Source: Mesorhizobium sp. B2-3-4 (GTDB lineage Bacteria; Pseudomonadota; Alphaproteobacteria; Rhizobiales; Rhizobiaceae). Taken from it: a DNA stretch of 64,000 bases. Below are positions 43,992 through 53,515 of this stretch, piece after piece. The notes beneath the pieces were generated by a model. It was not told the origin of the DNA, searched no databases, and saw only the letters and a program-made list of their open reading frames with translations. Location: contig NZ_VFVY01000008.1 of the NCBI RefSeq assembly GCF_006442315.1, positions 62,001-126,000 on the forward strand. Direction: 5' to 3'. Within the stretch, counting starts at the first letter, position 1. The number at the start of each line of letters is the position of its first letter. The position numbers and the translations under genes are program-made.

Positions 43992-44293
43992 CGGAAAGCC
44001 CCTAACCGATGTATGTTCACTGCCAACGCTTTTACGCAGGGTGAGGGCTCCTAACAAGTGTCCTGTGCGCCAGGCGAGGAGACGCTCGCGAACCGCCGTT
44101 GCGTGCCGTCTCGTCACGGCAGTCGGGAATTGCGCGGTTTGCCGGCTCTCCAACGTCCGTTTTCGTGCCGACGCACGCTCAGCGAAAGTGCTGCAAAAGC
44201 GCACAGATTTGGACATTAGTCTTGACAGAAATACAGATGTTCAATACCCGTCAAGCACTTGAACAAGCCTGCAATGTGGGAGGAATGAGCGGT
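43992..44293. other. Divergent promoter region between carrier-thioesterase and oxidoreductase genes
   Basis: No gene is supported here. A good -35 (TTGACA, 44222-44227) faces right toward the oxidoreductase, but its -10 is weak (TACCCG or CAATAC). The remaining frames are shadows with no recognisable product. Confidence 0.4.
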
Positions 44294-45622
44294 ATGGCTT
44301 CCAATATTTCGTTGACGGGCCTTGCCCGCGATCTCCATGAACGCGGCAAGTCGGGCAAGCCCATCCGTATCGGCCTGATCGGCTCCGGCGAAATGGGAAC
44401 CGACATCGTCACCCGCGTCGCCCATATGTCCGGCATCGAGATCGGCGCCATTTCCGAGCTGAACCTGCCCGCCGCCAGCAAGGCGGTGGACATCGCCTTC
44501 CAGGAAACCGGGCACGCGCGCGAAGTGTCGAACGCCTCGGCGATGACGGCTGCCATGGAGGCCGGCAAGGTGGCGGTCACCAACGATGCCAGCCTGGTCA
44601 TCAACAATGACCTCATCGACGTCGTCATCGACGCCACCGGCGTTCCGGCCGTGGGCGCCGAGATCGGCCTGCGCGCCATGGAGCATGGCAAGCACCTGGT
44701 GATGATGAATGTCGAGGCCGACGTCACCATCGGCGCCTATCTGAAGAGCGAGGCCGACCGGTTGGGCGTGACCTATTCGCTCGGCGCCGGCGACGAGCCG
44801 TCCTCCTGCATGGAACTGATCGAGTTCGTCTCGGCGATGGGCCATCCGATCGTCGCGGCGGGCAAGGGCAAGAACAATCCGCTCAACATCGACGCCACGC
44901 CGCCCGCCTATGAAGAAGAAGCCAGGCGCCGGCACATGAATGTGCGCATGCTGGTCGAGTTCGTCGACGGCTCCAAGACCATGGTCGAGATGGCCGCGAT
45001 CGCCAACGCCACCGGCCTGGTGCCCGACAAGGCGGGCATGCATGGCCCGGCGGCGACGCTTGGCGAGCTGAACAAGGTGCTGGTGCCGCAGAAGGATGGC
45101 GGCGTGCTGTCGAAGGTCGGCGTCGTCGACTATTCGATCGGCAAGGGCGTCGCGCCCGGCGTCTTCGTCGTCGCCGACATGTCGCATCCGCGCGTTTCGG
45201 AGCGCATGGAAGATTTGAAGATGGGCAAGGGCCCTTACTTCACCTTCCACCGCCCCTACCACCTGACGTCGCTCGAAGTGCCGCTGACCTGCGCCCGCGT
45301 CGTGCTCTACGGCAAGGCCGACATGGTGCCGCTGGCCAAGCCCGTGGCCGAAGTCGCCGCCGTGGCCAAGAAGGACATGCAGCCCGGCGAGAAGCTCGAC
45401 GCGATCGGCGAATATTGCTACCGCGCCTGGATCATGACCGCGCCGGAAGCGCATGCCGCCAGGGCCATTCCCTGCGGGCTGCTGCAGGGCGGTTCGGTGA
45501 CAGCGCCGATCAAGAAGGGTGAACTTATCACCTACGCCAATGCCGCGCCGGCACCAGGCTCGAAGATCGCCGAATTGCGCGCCCGCCAGGACAAGCTCGT
45601 CTACGGCGCGGTGGAGGCTTGA
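44294..45622 (+). CDS. NAD(P)-binding oxidoreductase with C-terminal SAF domain
   Basis: A 442-residue protein. The N-terminal Rossmann domain (IRIGLIGSGEMGTDIVTRV) resembles homoserine-dehydrogenase-like oxidoreductases and the middle continues that fold (GAGDEPSSCMELIEFV). The C-terminal 90 residues form a SAF-type domain (AKKDMQPGEKLD, ITYANAA), a combination often annotated only as oxidoreductase or FlgA-like. The ATG at 44294 is preferred since GGGAGG is ten bases upstream; ATGs at 44285 and 44237 are alternatives. It leads an operon with the 2-oxoacid dehydrogenase genes, so it may make or use the oxo-acid or acetoin substrate. Reaction unknown. Confidence 0.8.
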   Translation: MASNISLTGLARDLHERGKSGKPIRIGLIGSGEMGTDIVTRVAHMSGIEIGAISELNLPAASKAVDIAFQETGHAREVSNASAMTAAMEAGKVAVTNDASLVINNDLIDVVIDATGVPAVGAEIGLRAMEHGKHLVMMNVEADVTIGAYLKSEADRLGVTYSLGAGDEPSSCMELIEFVSAMGHPIVAAGKGKNNPLNIDATPPAYEEEARRRHMNVRMLVEFVDGSKTMVEMAAIANATGLVPDKAGMHGPAATLGELNKVLVPQKDGGVLSKVGVVDYSIGKGVAPGVFVVADMSHPRVSERMEDLKMGKGPYFTFHRPYHLTSLEVPLTCARVVLYGKADMVPLAKPVAEVAAVAKKDMQPGEKLDAIGEYCYRAWIMTAPEAHAARAIPCGLLQGGSVTAPIKKGELITYANAAPAPGSKIAELRARQDKLVYGAVEA

Positions 45623-45624
45623 TC

Positions 45625-46653
45625 ATGGCCACAGCCAGCAAAGCCGTCGCGGACAGCCGCGCCAACCTGCCTTTCGTCTATCGCCAGTACAGCGCCGAGC
45701 AGCTCAAGCAGGTGCTCTACAAGATGTACCTCATCCGCCGCTTCGAAGAGGGCGCGGAGGAAAGCTACATGCGCGGCCTCATCCACGGCACCATGCACCT
45801 GTCGATCGGTCAGGAAGCCAGCGCCATGGGCATCTGCATGCCGCTGGCCGAGGATGACCAGATCACCTCGACCCACCGCGGCCACGGCCACTGCATCGCC
45901 AAGGGCGCCGAGGTCAAGCGCATGTTCGCCGAGTTCTTCGGCAAGACCACGGGCTATTGCAAGGGCCGTGGCGGTTCGATGCACATCGCCGATGTCGCCA
46001 AGGGCAATCTCGGCGCCAACGGCATCGTCGGCGGCGGCATTCCGATCGCGGTTGGTGCGGCACTCTCCTCCAAGATGATGAAGACCGGCAAGGTCGTGGT
46101 CTCCTTCTTCGGCGATGGCGCCAACAATGAAGGCGCCTTCCACGAGGCGCTCAACATGGCGGCGGTGTGGAAGCTACCGGTCATCTTCGTGTGCGAGAAC
46201 AATGGCTACGGCATGTCGACGTCGACGGCCCGGTCGACCGCGGTGAAGAACATCGCCGATCGCGCCGCCGCCTATTCGATGCCGGGCGTTATCGTCAACG
46301 GCAACATCTTCTCCGAAGTCGCCGAGGCTTCGCACAAGGCTGTCGAACGGGCGCGGGCGGGCGAGGGACCGACGCTGATCGAATCCAAGACCTACCGCCA
46401 TCGCGGCCATTCCAAGAGCGACCGCAACCGCTATCGCACAAAGGAGGAGATCGAGGACTGGATGTCGAACCGCGACCCGATCACGCTCTTTGAGAGCGAG
46501 CTCAGGGAATTCGGCTTCATCGACGACAAGGGCATAGAGGCCATTCGCGAGGCGGTGGCGAAGGAAATCGCCGACGGCATCGAATTCGCCAAGGCGAGCC
46601 CGTCGCCCGATGTCAGCGAGACCGGAAATTATGTTTACACGGAGCAGGCGTGA
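45625..46653 (+). CDS. 2-oxoacid/acetoin dehydrogenase E1 alpha
   Basis: A 342-residue thiamin-diphosphate enzyme subunit. The TPP motif [23 protein letters not shown] ends in the NN that binds the cofactor, and [20 protein letters not shown] is diagnostic for pyruvate/acetoin dehydrogenase E1 alpha; the overall pattern is closest to AcoA. GGAGG lies about nine bases before the ATG, right after the oxidoreductase gene. It forms a heterotetramer with the next gene product. The substrate (pyruvate, acetoin or another 2-oxo compound) is inferred only. Confidence 0.9.
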   Translation: MATASKAVADSRANLPFVYRQYSAEQLKQVLYKMYLIRRFEEGAEESYMRGLIHGTMHLSIGQEASAMGICMPLAEDDQITSTHRGHGHCIAKGAEVKRMFAEFFGKTTGYCKGRGGSMHIADVAKGNLGANGIVGGGIPIAVGAALSSKMMKTGKVVVSFFGDGANNEGAFHEALNMAAVWKLPVIFVCENNGYGMSTSTARSTAVKNIADRAAAYSMPGVIVNGNIFSEVAEASHKAVERARAGEGPTLIESKTYRHRGHSKSDRNRYRTKEEIEDWMSNRDPITLFESELREFGFIDDKGIEAIREAVAKEIADGIEFAKASPSPDVSETGNYVYTEQA

Positions 46654-47651
46654 TGGACGCGATGGTGCGTGAACTGAGCTACGCCCAGGCGATCCAGGAA
46701 GCCATGGCGATCGCCATGGACATGGACGAGCGCGTCTTCCTGATGGGCGAGGACATCGGCGTTTACGGCGGCGCCTTCCAGGTGACCGGCGACCTGGTCG
46801 ATCGCTATGGGGCCGACCGGGTTCTGGACACGCCGATCTCGGAGCTGGGCGGCGCCGGCGTCGCGGTGGGTGCGGCGGTCACCGGCATGCGGCCGATCTT
46901 CGAGTTCCAGTTCTCCGACTTCGCCACGCTGGCCATGGAGCAGATCGTCAACCAGGCGGCGAAGATGCGCTTCATGCTGGGTGGGGAGGTTTCCGTGCCC
47001 GTGGTGATGCGGTTTCCCGCCGGCTCCGGCACGGGTGCGGCCGCGCAGCACAGCCAGAGCCTGGAAGCCTGGCTCGGCCATGTGCCGGGCCTGAAGGTCA
47101 TCCAGCCGGCGACGCCTTACGATGCCAAGGGCATGCTGCTGGCCGCCGTCGCCGATCCCGATCCGGTGATGATCTTCGAACACAAACTGCTCTACAAGGC
47201 GAAGGGCCCGGTGCCCGAGGGCTACTACACCGTGCCGATCGGAAAGGCCGACATCCGCCGCGAGGGACGGGACCTCACCATCGTCGCCACCTCGATCATG
47301 GTGCAGAAGGCGCTCGACGCCGCGGCAGCGCTGGAAGCCGAAGGCATCGACGTCGAAGTCGTCGACCTCAGGACCATCCGGCCGATGGACAAGCAGACCG
47401 TCATCGACAGCGTCAAGAAGACGTCGCGGCTGATGTGCGTCTACGAAGCGGTCAAGACGCTGGGCATCGGCGCCGAGGTCAGCGCCATGATCGCCGAAAG
47501 CGAGGCGTTCGACTATCTCGACGCGCCGATCGTGCGCCTGGGCGGTGCGGAAACGCCGATCCCCTACAATCCGGAGCTCGAAAAGGCGACCGTGCCGCAG
47601 GTTCCCGGCATCATCGTCGCCGCGCGCGACCTCGTGAAAGGGGTTCGCTGA
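46653..47651 (+). CDS. 2-oxoacid/acetoin dehydrogenase E1 beta
   Basis: A 332-residue E1 beta subunit. Motifs are [20 protein letters not shown] near the N-terminus, [33 protein letters not shown] and the C-terminal [19 protein letters not shown]. It lacks the N-terminal lipoyl domain found on the PdhB of many rhizobial pyruvate dehydrogenases, which favours a separate catabolic complex. Its ATG shares one base with the TGA of E1 alpha (TGATG). Confidence 0.91.
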   Translation: MDAMVRELSYAQAIQEAMAIAMDMDERVFLMGEDIGVYGGAFQVTGDLVDRYGADRVLDTPISELGGAGVAVGAAVTGMRPIFEFQFSDFATLAMEQIVNQAAKMRFMLGGEVSVPVVMRFPAGSGTGAAAQHSQSLEAWLGHVPGLKVIQPATPYDAKGMLLAAVADPDPVMIFEHKLLYKAKGPVPEGYYTVPIGKADIRREGRDLTIVATSIMVQKALDAAAALEAEGIDVEVVDLRTIRPMDKQTVIDSVKKTSRLMCVYEAVKTLGIGAEVSAMIAESEAFDYLDAPIVRLGGAETPIPYNPELEKATVPQVPGIIVAARDLVKGVR

Positions 47652-47654
47652 TCC

Positions 47655-49010
47655 ATGCCGACCGAAGTCATTCTTCCCAAGGTCGACATGGACATGGCGA
47701 CCGGCCAGATTTCGCGCTGGTTCGCCACGGAAGGCCAGCAGGTCAAGAAGGGCGACGTGCTGTTCGAGATCGAGACCGACAAGGCGGCTATGGAGATCGA
47801 CGCTCCGGCCAGCGGCATCTTGCGCGACGTGACCGGCAAGGAAGGCGTCGACATCGCGGTCGGCGCGCCCGTCGCCTGGATTTATGCCGATGGCGAGGTC
47901 TATGGGGATAAGGCGCCGATCTCCCCCCTCGTGGGGGAGATGTCGGCGAGGCCGACAGAGGGGGACGCTGTCCCGCCGACCTCTCAGCGCGAGGCGTCCC
48001 CCTCTGCCCTGCCGGGCATCTCCCCCGCCAGGGGGGAGATCGACCCGTCGTCAGCCGGCAGACGCGCGACACCGCTGGCTCGCCGTCTGGCGCGCGAGGC
48101 GGGCCTGATCCTTTCAGCCATCTCAGGCACAGGGCCGCATGGCCGCGTGGTCAAGGCGGATATCGACGCGGCGGTTGCTGGCGGTGCCAAAGCTGAACCC
48201 GCAGCCAAGGCGCCCGCTGAGGTTCCAACGAGCACCGCATCCGCCCCTGCCGTGAAGGCAATGTCGGACGATCAGGTGCTGAAACTGTTCGAGGCAGGCT
48301 CCTACGAGCTCGTGCCGCACGACAATATGCGCAAGACCATCGCGTGCCGCCTGGTCGAAGCGAAGTCGACGATCCCGCATTTCTACCTGACGCTCGACTG
48401 CGAGCTCGACGCGCTGCTGGCGCTGCGCTCGCAGCTCAATGTGGCCGCGCCGATGAAGAAGACCGACAAGGGCGATGCACCGGTCTATAAGCTGTCGGTG
48501 AACGACATGGTGATCAAGGCCATGGCGATGGCCCTGAAGGCGGTGCCGGACGCCAATGCGTCCTGGACCGAGAGCGCCATGGTCAAGCACAGGCATGCCG
48601 ATGTCGGCGTTGCCGTGTCGATCCCCGGCGGGCTGATCACGCCGATCATCCGCAAAGCCGACGAAAAGACGCTGTCCACCATTTCCAACGAGATGAAAGA
48701 CCTGGCGAGCCGCGCCCGCAGCCGCAAGCTGAAGCCGGAAGAGTATCAGGGCGGCACGACGGCCGTCTCCAATCTCGGCATGTTTAGCATCAAGGACTTT
48801 GCCGCCGTCATCAACCCGCCGCATGCGACGATCCTGGCGGTCGGTGCCGGCGAGGAGCGGGCGGTGGTCAAGAACGGCGAGATCAAGATCGCCACCGTGA
48901 TGTCGGTGACGCTGTCGACCGATCACCGCGCCGTCGACGGAGCGCTGGGTGCCGAACTGCTGGTCGCCTTCAAGAACCTCATTGAAAATCCGATGGGCAT
49001 GCTCGTCTAG
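47655..49010 (+). CDS. Dihydrolipoamide acyltransferase E2 with repeat-derived linker
   Basis: A 451-residue E2 component. An N-terminal lipoyl domain carries Lys43 (ETDKAAMEIDA); a peripheral E1/E3-binding domain lies around 135-175 (TPLARRLAREAGL, GTGPHGRVVKADI); the catalytic domain ends with the DHRAVDG motif with its catalytic His. Between the lipoyl and binding domains, residues about 89-130 are encoded by a palindromic repeat (47919-48040) read in frame. No E3 (lipoamide dehydrogenase) gene is in the window, so one elsewhere must serve. The gene follows E1 beta by four bases. Confidence 0.92.
   Translation: MPTEVILPKVDMDMATGQISRWFATEGQQVKKGDVLFEIETDKAAMEIDAPASGILRDVTGKEGVDIAVGAPVAWIYADGEVYGDKAPISPLVGEMSARPTEGDAVPPTSQREASPSALPGISPARGEIDPSSAGRRATPLARRLAREAGLILSAISGTGPHGRVVKADIDAAVAGGAKAEPAAKAPAEVPTSTASAPAVKAMSDDQVLKLFEAGSYELVPHDNMRKTIACRLVEAKSTIPHFYLTLDCELDALLALRSQLNVAAPMKKTDKGDAPVYKLSVNDMVIKAMAMALKAVPDANASWTESAMVKHRHADVGVAVSIPGGLITPIIRKADEKTLSTISNEMKDLASRARSRKLKPEEYQGGTTAVSNLGMFSIKDFAAVINPPHATILAVGAGEERAVVKNGEIKIATVMSVTLSTDHRAVDGALGAELLVAFKNLIENPMGMLV
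47919..48040. repeat. Palindromic repeat inserted in frame in the E2 gene
   Basis: A 122-bp element bounded by two copies of an ATCTCCCCC...GGGGGAGAT hairpin (47919-47941 and 48018-48040), with an inner GTCGGC-GAG-GCCGAC hairpin and a long-range pairing of GGGGGACGC with GCGTCCCCC. The same family of sequence occurs between genes in rhizobia. It contains no stop codon in the E2 frame and encodes about 41 linker residues (PLVGEMSARPTEGD and so on). Confidence 0.85.
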
Positions 49011-49122
49011 CCATCAGGCACGGGCCGGCGCCAGTGATGCGCCGGCTCATGATATAAACGACTTGTCAGGCCGCGGTCCTTGACCCATCTTCCCCAGTGG
49101 ATTGCGAGCAAGGGAGGCCAGC

Positions 49123-49491
49123 ATGCCTGCATTCGACCCGTCTGACGTGAGAACCCTGTTCGGCAAGGTCATGGGTGCGTCGCCATCCGACATCAAGCTG
49201 GTGGCGCAGCGACTACACGACCACGCCTTCGAGCCGCGCATGTCGGCCGAAGAAACAAAGCAGCTTGTCGCCGGTCTCGGCTATGACAGCCTCGATGCGT
49301 TCTGCACCGACATCGGCTTGCCCGCGCATATCGCCGAGCGCTGGAGCCGGTTCGGTGTCTCAGGCGAGATGAAGCAGGTGTTCATCCTGCTCGCGGCTCA
49401 GCGCAGGCGCGTGGCCGAGGCCATCGCCGAGTTCGAAGCCATGACCCATGTCGGCGTCGAGGACTTTTTGCGCGAACGCGGGCTCATCTAA
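49123..49491 (+). CDS. Small cytoplasmic protein of unknown function
   Basis: A 122-residue soluble, mostly helical protein with no signal peptide and no cofactor motif; a single Cys is in AFCTDIGL. An N-terminal PSDVRTLFGKVMGASPSDIKLVAQRL segment is followed by a region with GYDSLDAF and a C-terminal helix (AAQRRRVAEAIAEFEAM). AGGGAGG lies six bases before the ATG. It is 112 bp downstream of the E2 gene, after a GC hairpin (GCCGGCGC...GCGCCGGC at 49024-49046), so it may be co-transcribed. I do not recognise the family. Confidence 0.72.
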   Translation: MPAFDPSDVRTLFGKVMGASPSDIKLVAQRLHDHAFEPRMSAEETKQLVAGLGYDSLDAFCTDIGLPAHIAERWSRFGVSGEMKQVFILLAAQRRRVAEAIAEFEAMTHVGVEDFLRERGLI

Positions 49492-49505
49492 AGCGCGCTT
49501 CCGTC

Positions 49506-50477
49506 TCAGCCGGCCTTGGCCAGCAGTGCCTTGGCCGTGTCGCTGTCGGTGATCAGGACATTGGTGCTGACAGCCCTGAGCGCTGCAAGGATCGCTCCAA
49601 CCTTGCGCTTGCCGCCGGCGGCAAGCACGACATTCGGCACCTGGCCGACAACCTCGAGATCGATGGCCATGACGCAGCCGTTGACTTCATGATCGACCAG
49701 TCTCCCGGCGGCATCGACAAAGTAACAAAGCATGTTGGCGACCGCGCCCCTGGCCTTGAGCGGCGCGATCAGCGACGACGCCACGATGCCATGCCGGAAG
49801 ATGGTGGCGTCGGGCGACATGTCGCCAACGGTGAGCAGCGCGATATCGGCCGCCGCCGCGCGGCGCCGCACATCCTGCAGCGTCGGCTGCGCCCACAACA
49901 ACTCGCGCAGCGCGGGATCGTCCACCGTGACCGGCGCGGTGATCTGGTAGCTGTCGACCTCGAAGACATCGGCGACCTTGGCGGCGACGATCGACGGGTT
50001 GATCCATTGCGAATGCGGCAGGCTGCCGACGAGCGCCACAACCGAGGCGCGCTTCAATTGCCGGCGGGCGAGAAAGCCGAGGCTGGCATGCAGCGTCGCG
50101 CCACCGCCGATGGCGAGCGTCATGCCGTCCTGCATCTGCTCGCCGAGATAGGCCGCCACGGCGTGGCCAATGGCTTTTTCCAGATGGTCGTGGACGGACG
50201 GTGTCGGAATGACGACTGCGGCATTGAGGCCCCAGCGTTTTTCGAGCTCCCGCTCGAGCGCCACCTGTTCGGCTGTCGGCGCGTTGATCATGGTGACGAC
50301 GATGCCTTCGGCGGTGCAGGCGGCCAGCGTGCGCATCACCTTCACCCTGGAGACATCGAGCTTTTCGGCAATCTGTTCCTGGGTGAAGCCCTCGACATAG
50401 TAGAGCCATGCCGTCTTGACGCTGAGGTCCGACGAGACCATCGGCAGGCGCGCCGGAGTGGGCTTTTCCGTGGGCAT
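49506..50477 (-). CDS. SorC/DeoR-type sugar-responsive transcriptional regulator
   Basis: A 323-residue regulator. The N-terminal helix-turn-helix (LYYVEGFTQEQIAEKLDVSRVKVMRTLAACTAEGIV) is followed by the SorC sugar-phosphate-binding domain (LAIGGGATLHASLGFL, VALVGSLPHSQ, and the C-terminal GGKRKVGAILAALR). The ATG at 50477 is favoured by a GAGG upstream; in-frame ATG 50501 is possible. It is divergent from the ABC importer with SurE and MBL genes, with a near-perfect palindrome in that promoter, so it probably senses a phosphorylated metabolite from that pathway. Confidence 0.9.
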   Translation of the reverse strand: MPTEKPTPARLPMVSSDLSVKTAWLYYVEGFTQEQIAEKLDVSRVKVMRTLAACTAEGIVVTMINAPTAEQVALERELEKRWGLNAAVVIPTPSVHDHLEKAIGHAVAAYLGEQMQDGMTLAIGGGATLHASLGFLARRQLKRASVVALVGSLPHSQWINPSIVAAKVADVFEVDSYQITAPVTVDDPALRELLWAQPTLQDVRRRAAAADIALLTVGDMSPDATIFRHGIVASSLIAPLKARGAVANMLCYFVDAAGRLVDHEVNGCVMAIDLEVVGQVPNVVLAAGGKRKVGAILAALRAVSTNVLITDSDTAKALLAKAG

Positions 50478-50600
50478 GGATTCTCGTCCCTCATGTGTCA
50501 TGGCCGGCGGCTTTGCCCTCATCCTGGAAACACCGCCCTTATGTCAACCGGATGCCGTGTTCGCGGCTGACGATTATCGCACAGCTATGATCATTTGTAA

Positions 50601-50627
50601 TTGACATTGTACATATGAACATATTTT
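50601..50627 (+). promoter_or_regulatory. Promoter with embedded palindromic operator for the ABC/MBL/SurE operon
   Basis: A consensus -35 (TTGACA, 50601-50606) and a TATTTT -10-like hexamer (50622-50627) flank TGTACATATGAACA (50608-50621), a palindrome with one mismatched pair. An operator between -35 and -10 would block polymerase when bound; the SorC-type regulator encoded divergently is the obvious candidate. Confidence 0.65.
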
Positions 50628-50738
50628 GTGGCTTTCACGCGCTGTGTCATCCACCAGTCATATGCGCCGTGCAGGGAGGAAGAGACGGGGTGCTGGCCAG
50701 GGCCAGACCGGTCATGCACAGACAAGACAGGAGGTCTC

Positions 50739-51725
50739 ATGAAGACGCTATTCATCAAGCTGCTGGCCAGCCAGCTGGCACTCGCGGCAACTTTGTTTGC
50801 CGGCGTGGCAAATGCCGAAACGCTTACGCTCTACACTTCCCAGCCCGAAGCCGACGCGGCCAAGACCGTCGAAGCCTTCAAGAAGGCACAGCCCGGCATC
50901 GACGTTACCATCTATCGTTCCGGAACCAGCGACATCCTGACCAAGATGGCGGCCGAGTTCGCCGCCGGCAGCCCGCAGGCCGACGTGCTTCTGATCGCCG
51001 ATGCTGTCTCGATGGAGCTGCTGAAGAAAGACGACCGGCTGATGGCCTATCCAGAGGCCAAGCTCGACGGCATCGAGCCGGATGCCTATGACGCCGACAA
51101 GACCTATTTCGGCAGCAAGCTGATCACCACCGGCATCGTCTACAACACTGCCGCCGCCGAAAAGCCGGAGCATTGGGCCGACCTTGCCAAGCCGGCCTAT
51201 GCCGACGGCCTGGTCATGCCGAGCCCGCTCTACTCGGGTGCCGCGGCCTATCTGCTTTCGGGCTTCGCCGGCGACACCAATTACGGCTGGGATTTCTTTC
51301 AGAAGCTGAAGGCCAACAACACCGTCAGCGTGCGCGGCAATGGCGCGGTGCTGAAGTCAGTGGCATCGGGCGAGAAGCCCTACGGCATCCTCGTCGACTT
51401 CATGGCTATGAATGCCAAGAAGAAGGGTTCGCCGGTCGAGTTCGTGTTCCCGAGCGAAGGGGTGCCCGCCGTGACCGAGCCGGTTGCCATCATGAAGACG
51501 GCCAAGAACGTCGACGGCGCCAAGAAGTTCGTCGACTTCATTCTGTCCGACGAGGGCCAGAATCTGGCGCTGTCGATGGGCTATCTGCCGGCGCGTGCCT
51601 CGGTCGGCCGCCCCGACTGGCTGCCGGAAGGCGTCAAGGTCAAGGTGATGCCGTTCGACACCAAGGCGATCGTCGCCAAGACCGACGCCGACAAGGCGAA
51701 GTTCCAGGAACTGTTCGGCGGCTGA
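50739..51725 (+). CDS. ABC transporter substrate-binding protein, iron/phosphonate-type (family 1 AfuA-like)
   Basis: A 328-residue periplasmic protein with a signal peptide (LASQLALAATLFAGVANA). The mature N-terminus (TLTLYTSQPEADAAKTVEAF, YRSGTSDILTKMAAE) and PYGILVDFMAM segment are of the class that binds ferric ions, sugar phosphates, aminoethylphosphonate or thiamine. No Tyr pair typical of iron binding is evident, so a phosphorylated organic ligand is more likely. CAGGAGG precedes the ATG. The two-domain permease, ATPase and two phosphate-ester hydrolases follow in one operon. Confidence 0.88.
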   Translation: MKTLFIKLLASQLALAATLFAGVANAETLTLYTSQPEADAAKTVEAFKKAQPGIDVTIYRSGTSDILTKMAAEFAAGSPQADVLLIADAVSMELLKKDDRLMAYPEAKLDGIEPDAYDADKTYFGSKLITTGIVYNTAAAEKPEHWADLAKPAYADGLVMPSPLYSGAAAYLLSGFAGDTNYGWDFFQKLKANNTVSVRGNGAVLKSVASGEKPYGILVDFMAMNAKKKGSPVEFVFPSEGVPAVTEPVAIMKTAKNVDGAKKFVDFILSDEGQNLALSMGYLPARASVGRPDWLPEGVKVKVMPFDTKAIVAKTDADKAKFQELFGG

Positions 51726-51811
51726 GCCGCTGATCGCAGCAGGGTGCCGGTGAGCGGCATCCTGCTTGCTCCGGGCAAACCCGCCCGCATCGAATCCCAG
51801 GAAACGCAATC

Positions 51812-53515
51812 ATGCCGTCACGCATCAGGGAGAGCCGGGGCCAGGAAATGGTCCTGACGGCGGCGGTTGCCGTCGTCATCGTCCTGCTTTCGCTTTTGCC
51901 CATGCTGCGCCTCGTCAAGGAGATCGTGGCACCCGGCGGCAGCTTGTCGACCGTGGCGGTAGAGGCCGGGCTGAGAAGTCCGGCGACCTGGATCGCCACC
52001 TGGCATACGCTGGTCGTCGGCATCGGCGGCACGCTGCTGGCGGTGCTGTCAGGAACGCTGGTGGCCGTGCTCGTCTCCTTGACCGACATACGTGGCCGCA
52101 GCGCCCTGGTGCTGTGCTATGTCATGCCGCTGATGATCGCGCCGCAGGTGACGGCGCTCGCCTGGCTGCAACTGTTCGGCCCGGCAAGCCCGTTCCTGAA
52201 ACTCTTCGGGGCGGCGCCGCCGCTCGGCACGAAGAACCCGCTTTATTCGACCTCGGGCATCATCCTGCTGCTTGGCGTGCAATATGGTCCGCTGGTGTTC
52301 CTGCTGGTGCGCGCCGGCCTGCGCAAGCTGCCGCGCGAGCTAGTGGAAGCCGCCCGCGCGGGCGGCGCCAACTGGTTCACCGTGCTGGTCACCATCGTGC
52401 TGCCCTTGATGACGCCGTCGATCATGGCGGCGGCAGCACTTGCCTTCGTCTCCTGCGTCGGCAATTTCGGCATTCCGGCCTTTCTCGGCATTCCCGCCAA
52501 CTATCTGGTGCTGCCGACGCTCATCTATCAGAAGCTGGCCGGCGGTGGCCCTTCTGTGCTCGGCGAGACCGCGTTCCTGTCGGTGCTGATCGGCATCATC
52601 GCCATGGCCGGCATTCTCGCGCAGGAGATGATGAGCCGCCGTCGCGACTACCGGATCTCCTCGACATCGCTGCCGGCACAACCTTATGAACTCGGCCGCT
52701 GGCGTCCGGTCGTCCAGGCCGGCATGTGGCTGCTCATCCTGCTGGTGCTGGTTCTGCCGCTGTTCGGGCTGGTGCTGACCTCGCTGGTGCCGGGCTACGG
52801 CATCGCACTCACCGCCAAGACGGCGACGCTCGACAATTACCGTTTCGTGCTGTTCGAGCATGACGCCGCCAACCGCGCCTTCTTCAACAGCTTCTGGCTG
52901 TCGATCGCGGCCGCCTTCTTCGCGGTCGTCGTCGCCGTGCCGGTGGGCTATCTCATCGCCTGGGGCAAGCAACGCTGGGTGCGGCTGCTCAACCTGTCTG
53001 TCGAACTGCCCTATGCCTTGCCGGGCGTGGTGCTGGCGATCGCTTCGCTGCTGCTTTTCCTGCGGCCGATCCCGCTCACCGGCATCCAACTCTACAACAC
53101 CGTCTGGATCATCCTCTATGCCTATCTCGCCCGCTTCCTGGTGCTGGCGCTGCGGCCGACCATCAGCGGCTATCACCAGATCGACCGGGCGCTGGAAGAG
53201 GCCGCTCAAGTGGCTGGCGCCGGCCTGTTCACGCGCCTGCGCACCATCGTCTTTCCGCTTGTGGCGCCGGCCGCGGTCGCCGGCGGCCTGCTGATCTTCA
53301 TGACGGCGCTCAGCGAACTCACCGTCTCGGCGCTGCTGTGGTCCTCGGGTTCGGAGACCATCGGCGTGGTCATGTTCTCCTTCGAGCAGGGCGGCGATTC
53401 CAACTATGCGGCGGCGATGTCGGTCATCACGGTCACGGTCACCTTCGTGCTGATGCTGGTGACCAATCTGCTTGCCCCTCATCTTCCGAGCGGAGTTCTG
53501 CCATGGCGCGATTGA
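51812..53515 (+). CDS. ABC transporter permease, fused two-domain (FbpB-like)
   Basis: A 567-residue membrane protein with about twelve hydrophobic segments in two permease modules. Each module has an EAA loop: LVEAARAGGANWFTVLVTI near 180 and LEEAAQVAGAGLFTRLRTI near 465. This fused arrangement is characteristic of iron, thiamine and phosphonate importers. AGGAAA lies eight bases upstream of the ATG. It works with the preceding binding protein and the ATPase, whose start it overlaps by 13 bp. Confidence 0.92.
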   Translation: MPSRIRESRGQEMVLTAAVAVVIVLLSLLPMLRLVKEIVAPGGSLSTVAVEAGLRSPATWIATWHTLVVGIGGTLLAVLSGTLVAVLVSLTDIRGRSALVLCYVMPLMIAPQVTALAWLQLFGPASPFLKLFGAAPPLGTKNPLYSTSGIILLLGVQYGPLVFLLVRAGLRKLPRELVEAARAGGANWFTVLVTIVLPLMTPSIMAAAALAFVSCVGNFGIPAFLGIPANYLVLPTLIYQKLAGGGPSVLGETAFLSVLIGIIAMAGILAQEMMSRRRDYRISSTSLPAQPYELGRWRPVVQAGMWLLILLVLVLPLFGLVLTSLVPGYGIALTAKTATLDNYRFVLFEHDAANRAFFNSFWLSIAAAFFAVVVAVPVGYLIAWGKQRWVRLLNLSVELPYALPGVVLAIASLLLFLRPIPLTGIQLYNTVWIILYAYLARFLVLALRPTISGYHQIDRALEEAAQVAGAGLFTRLRTIVFPLVAPAAVAGGLLIFMTALSELTVSALLWSSGSETIGVVMFSFEQGGDSNYAAAMSVITVTVTFVLMLVTNLLAPHLPSGVLPWRD

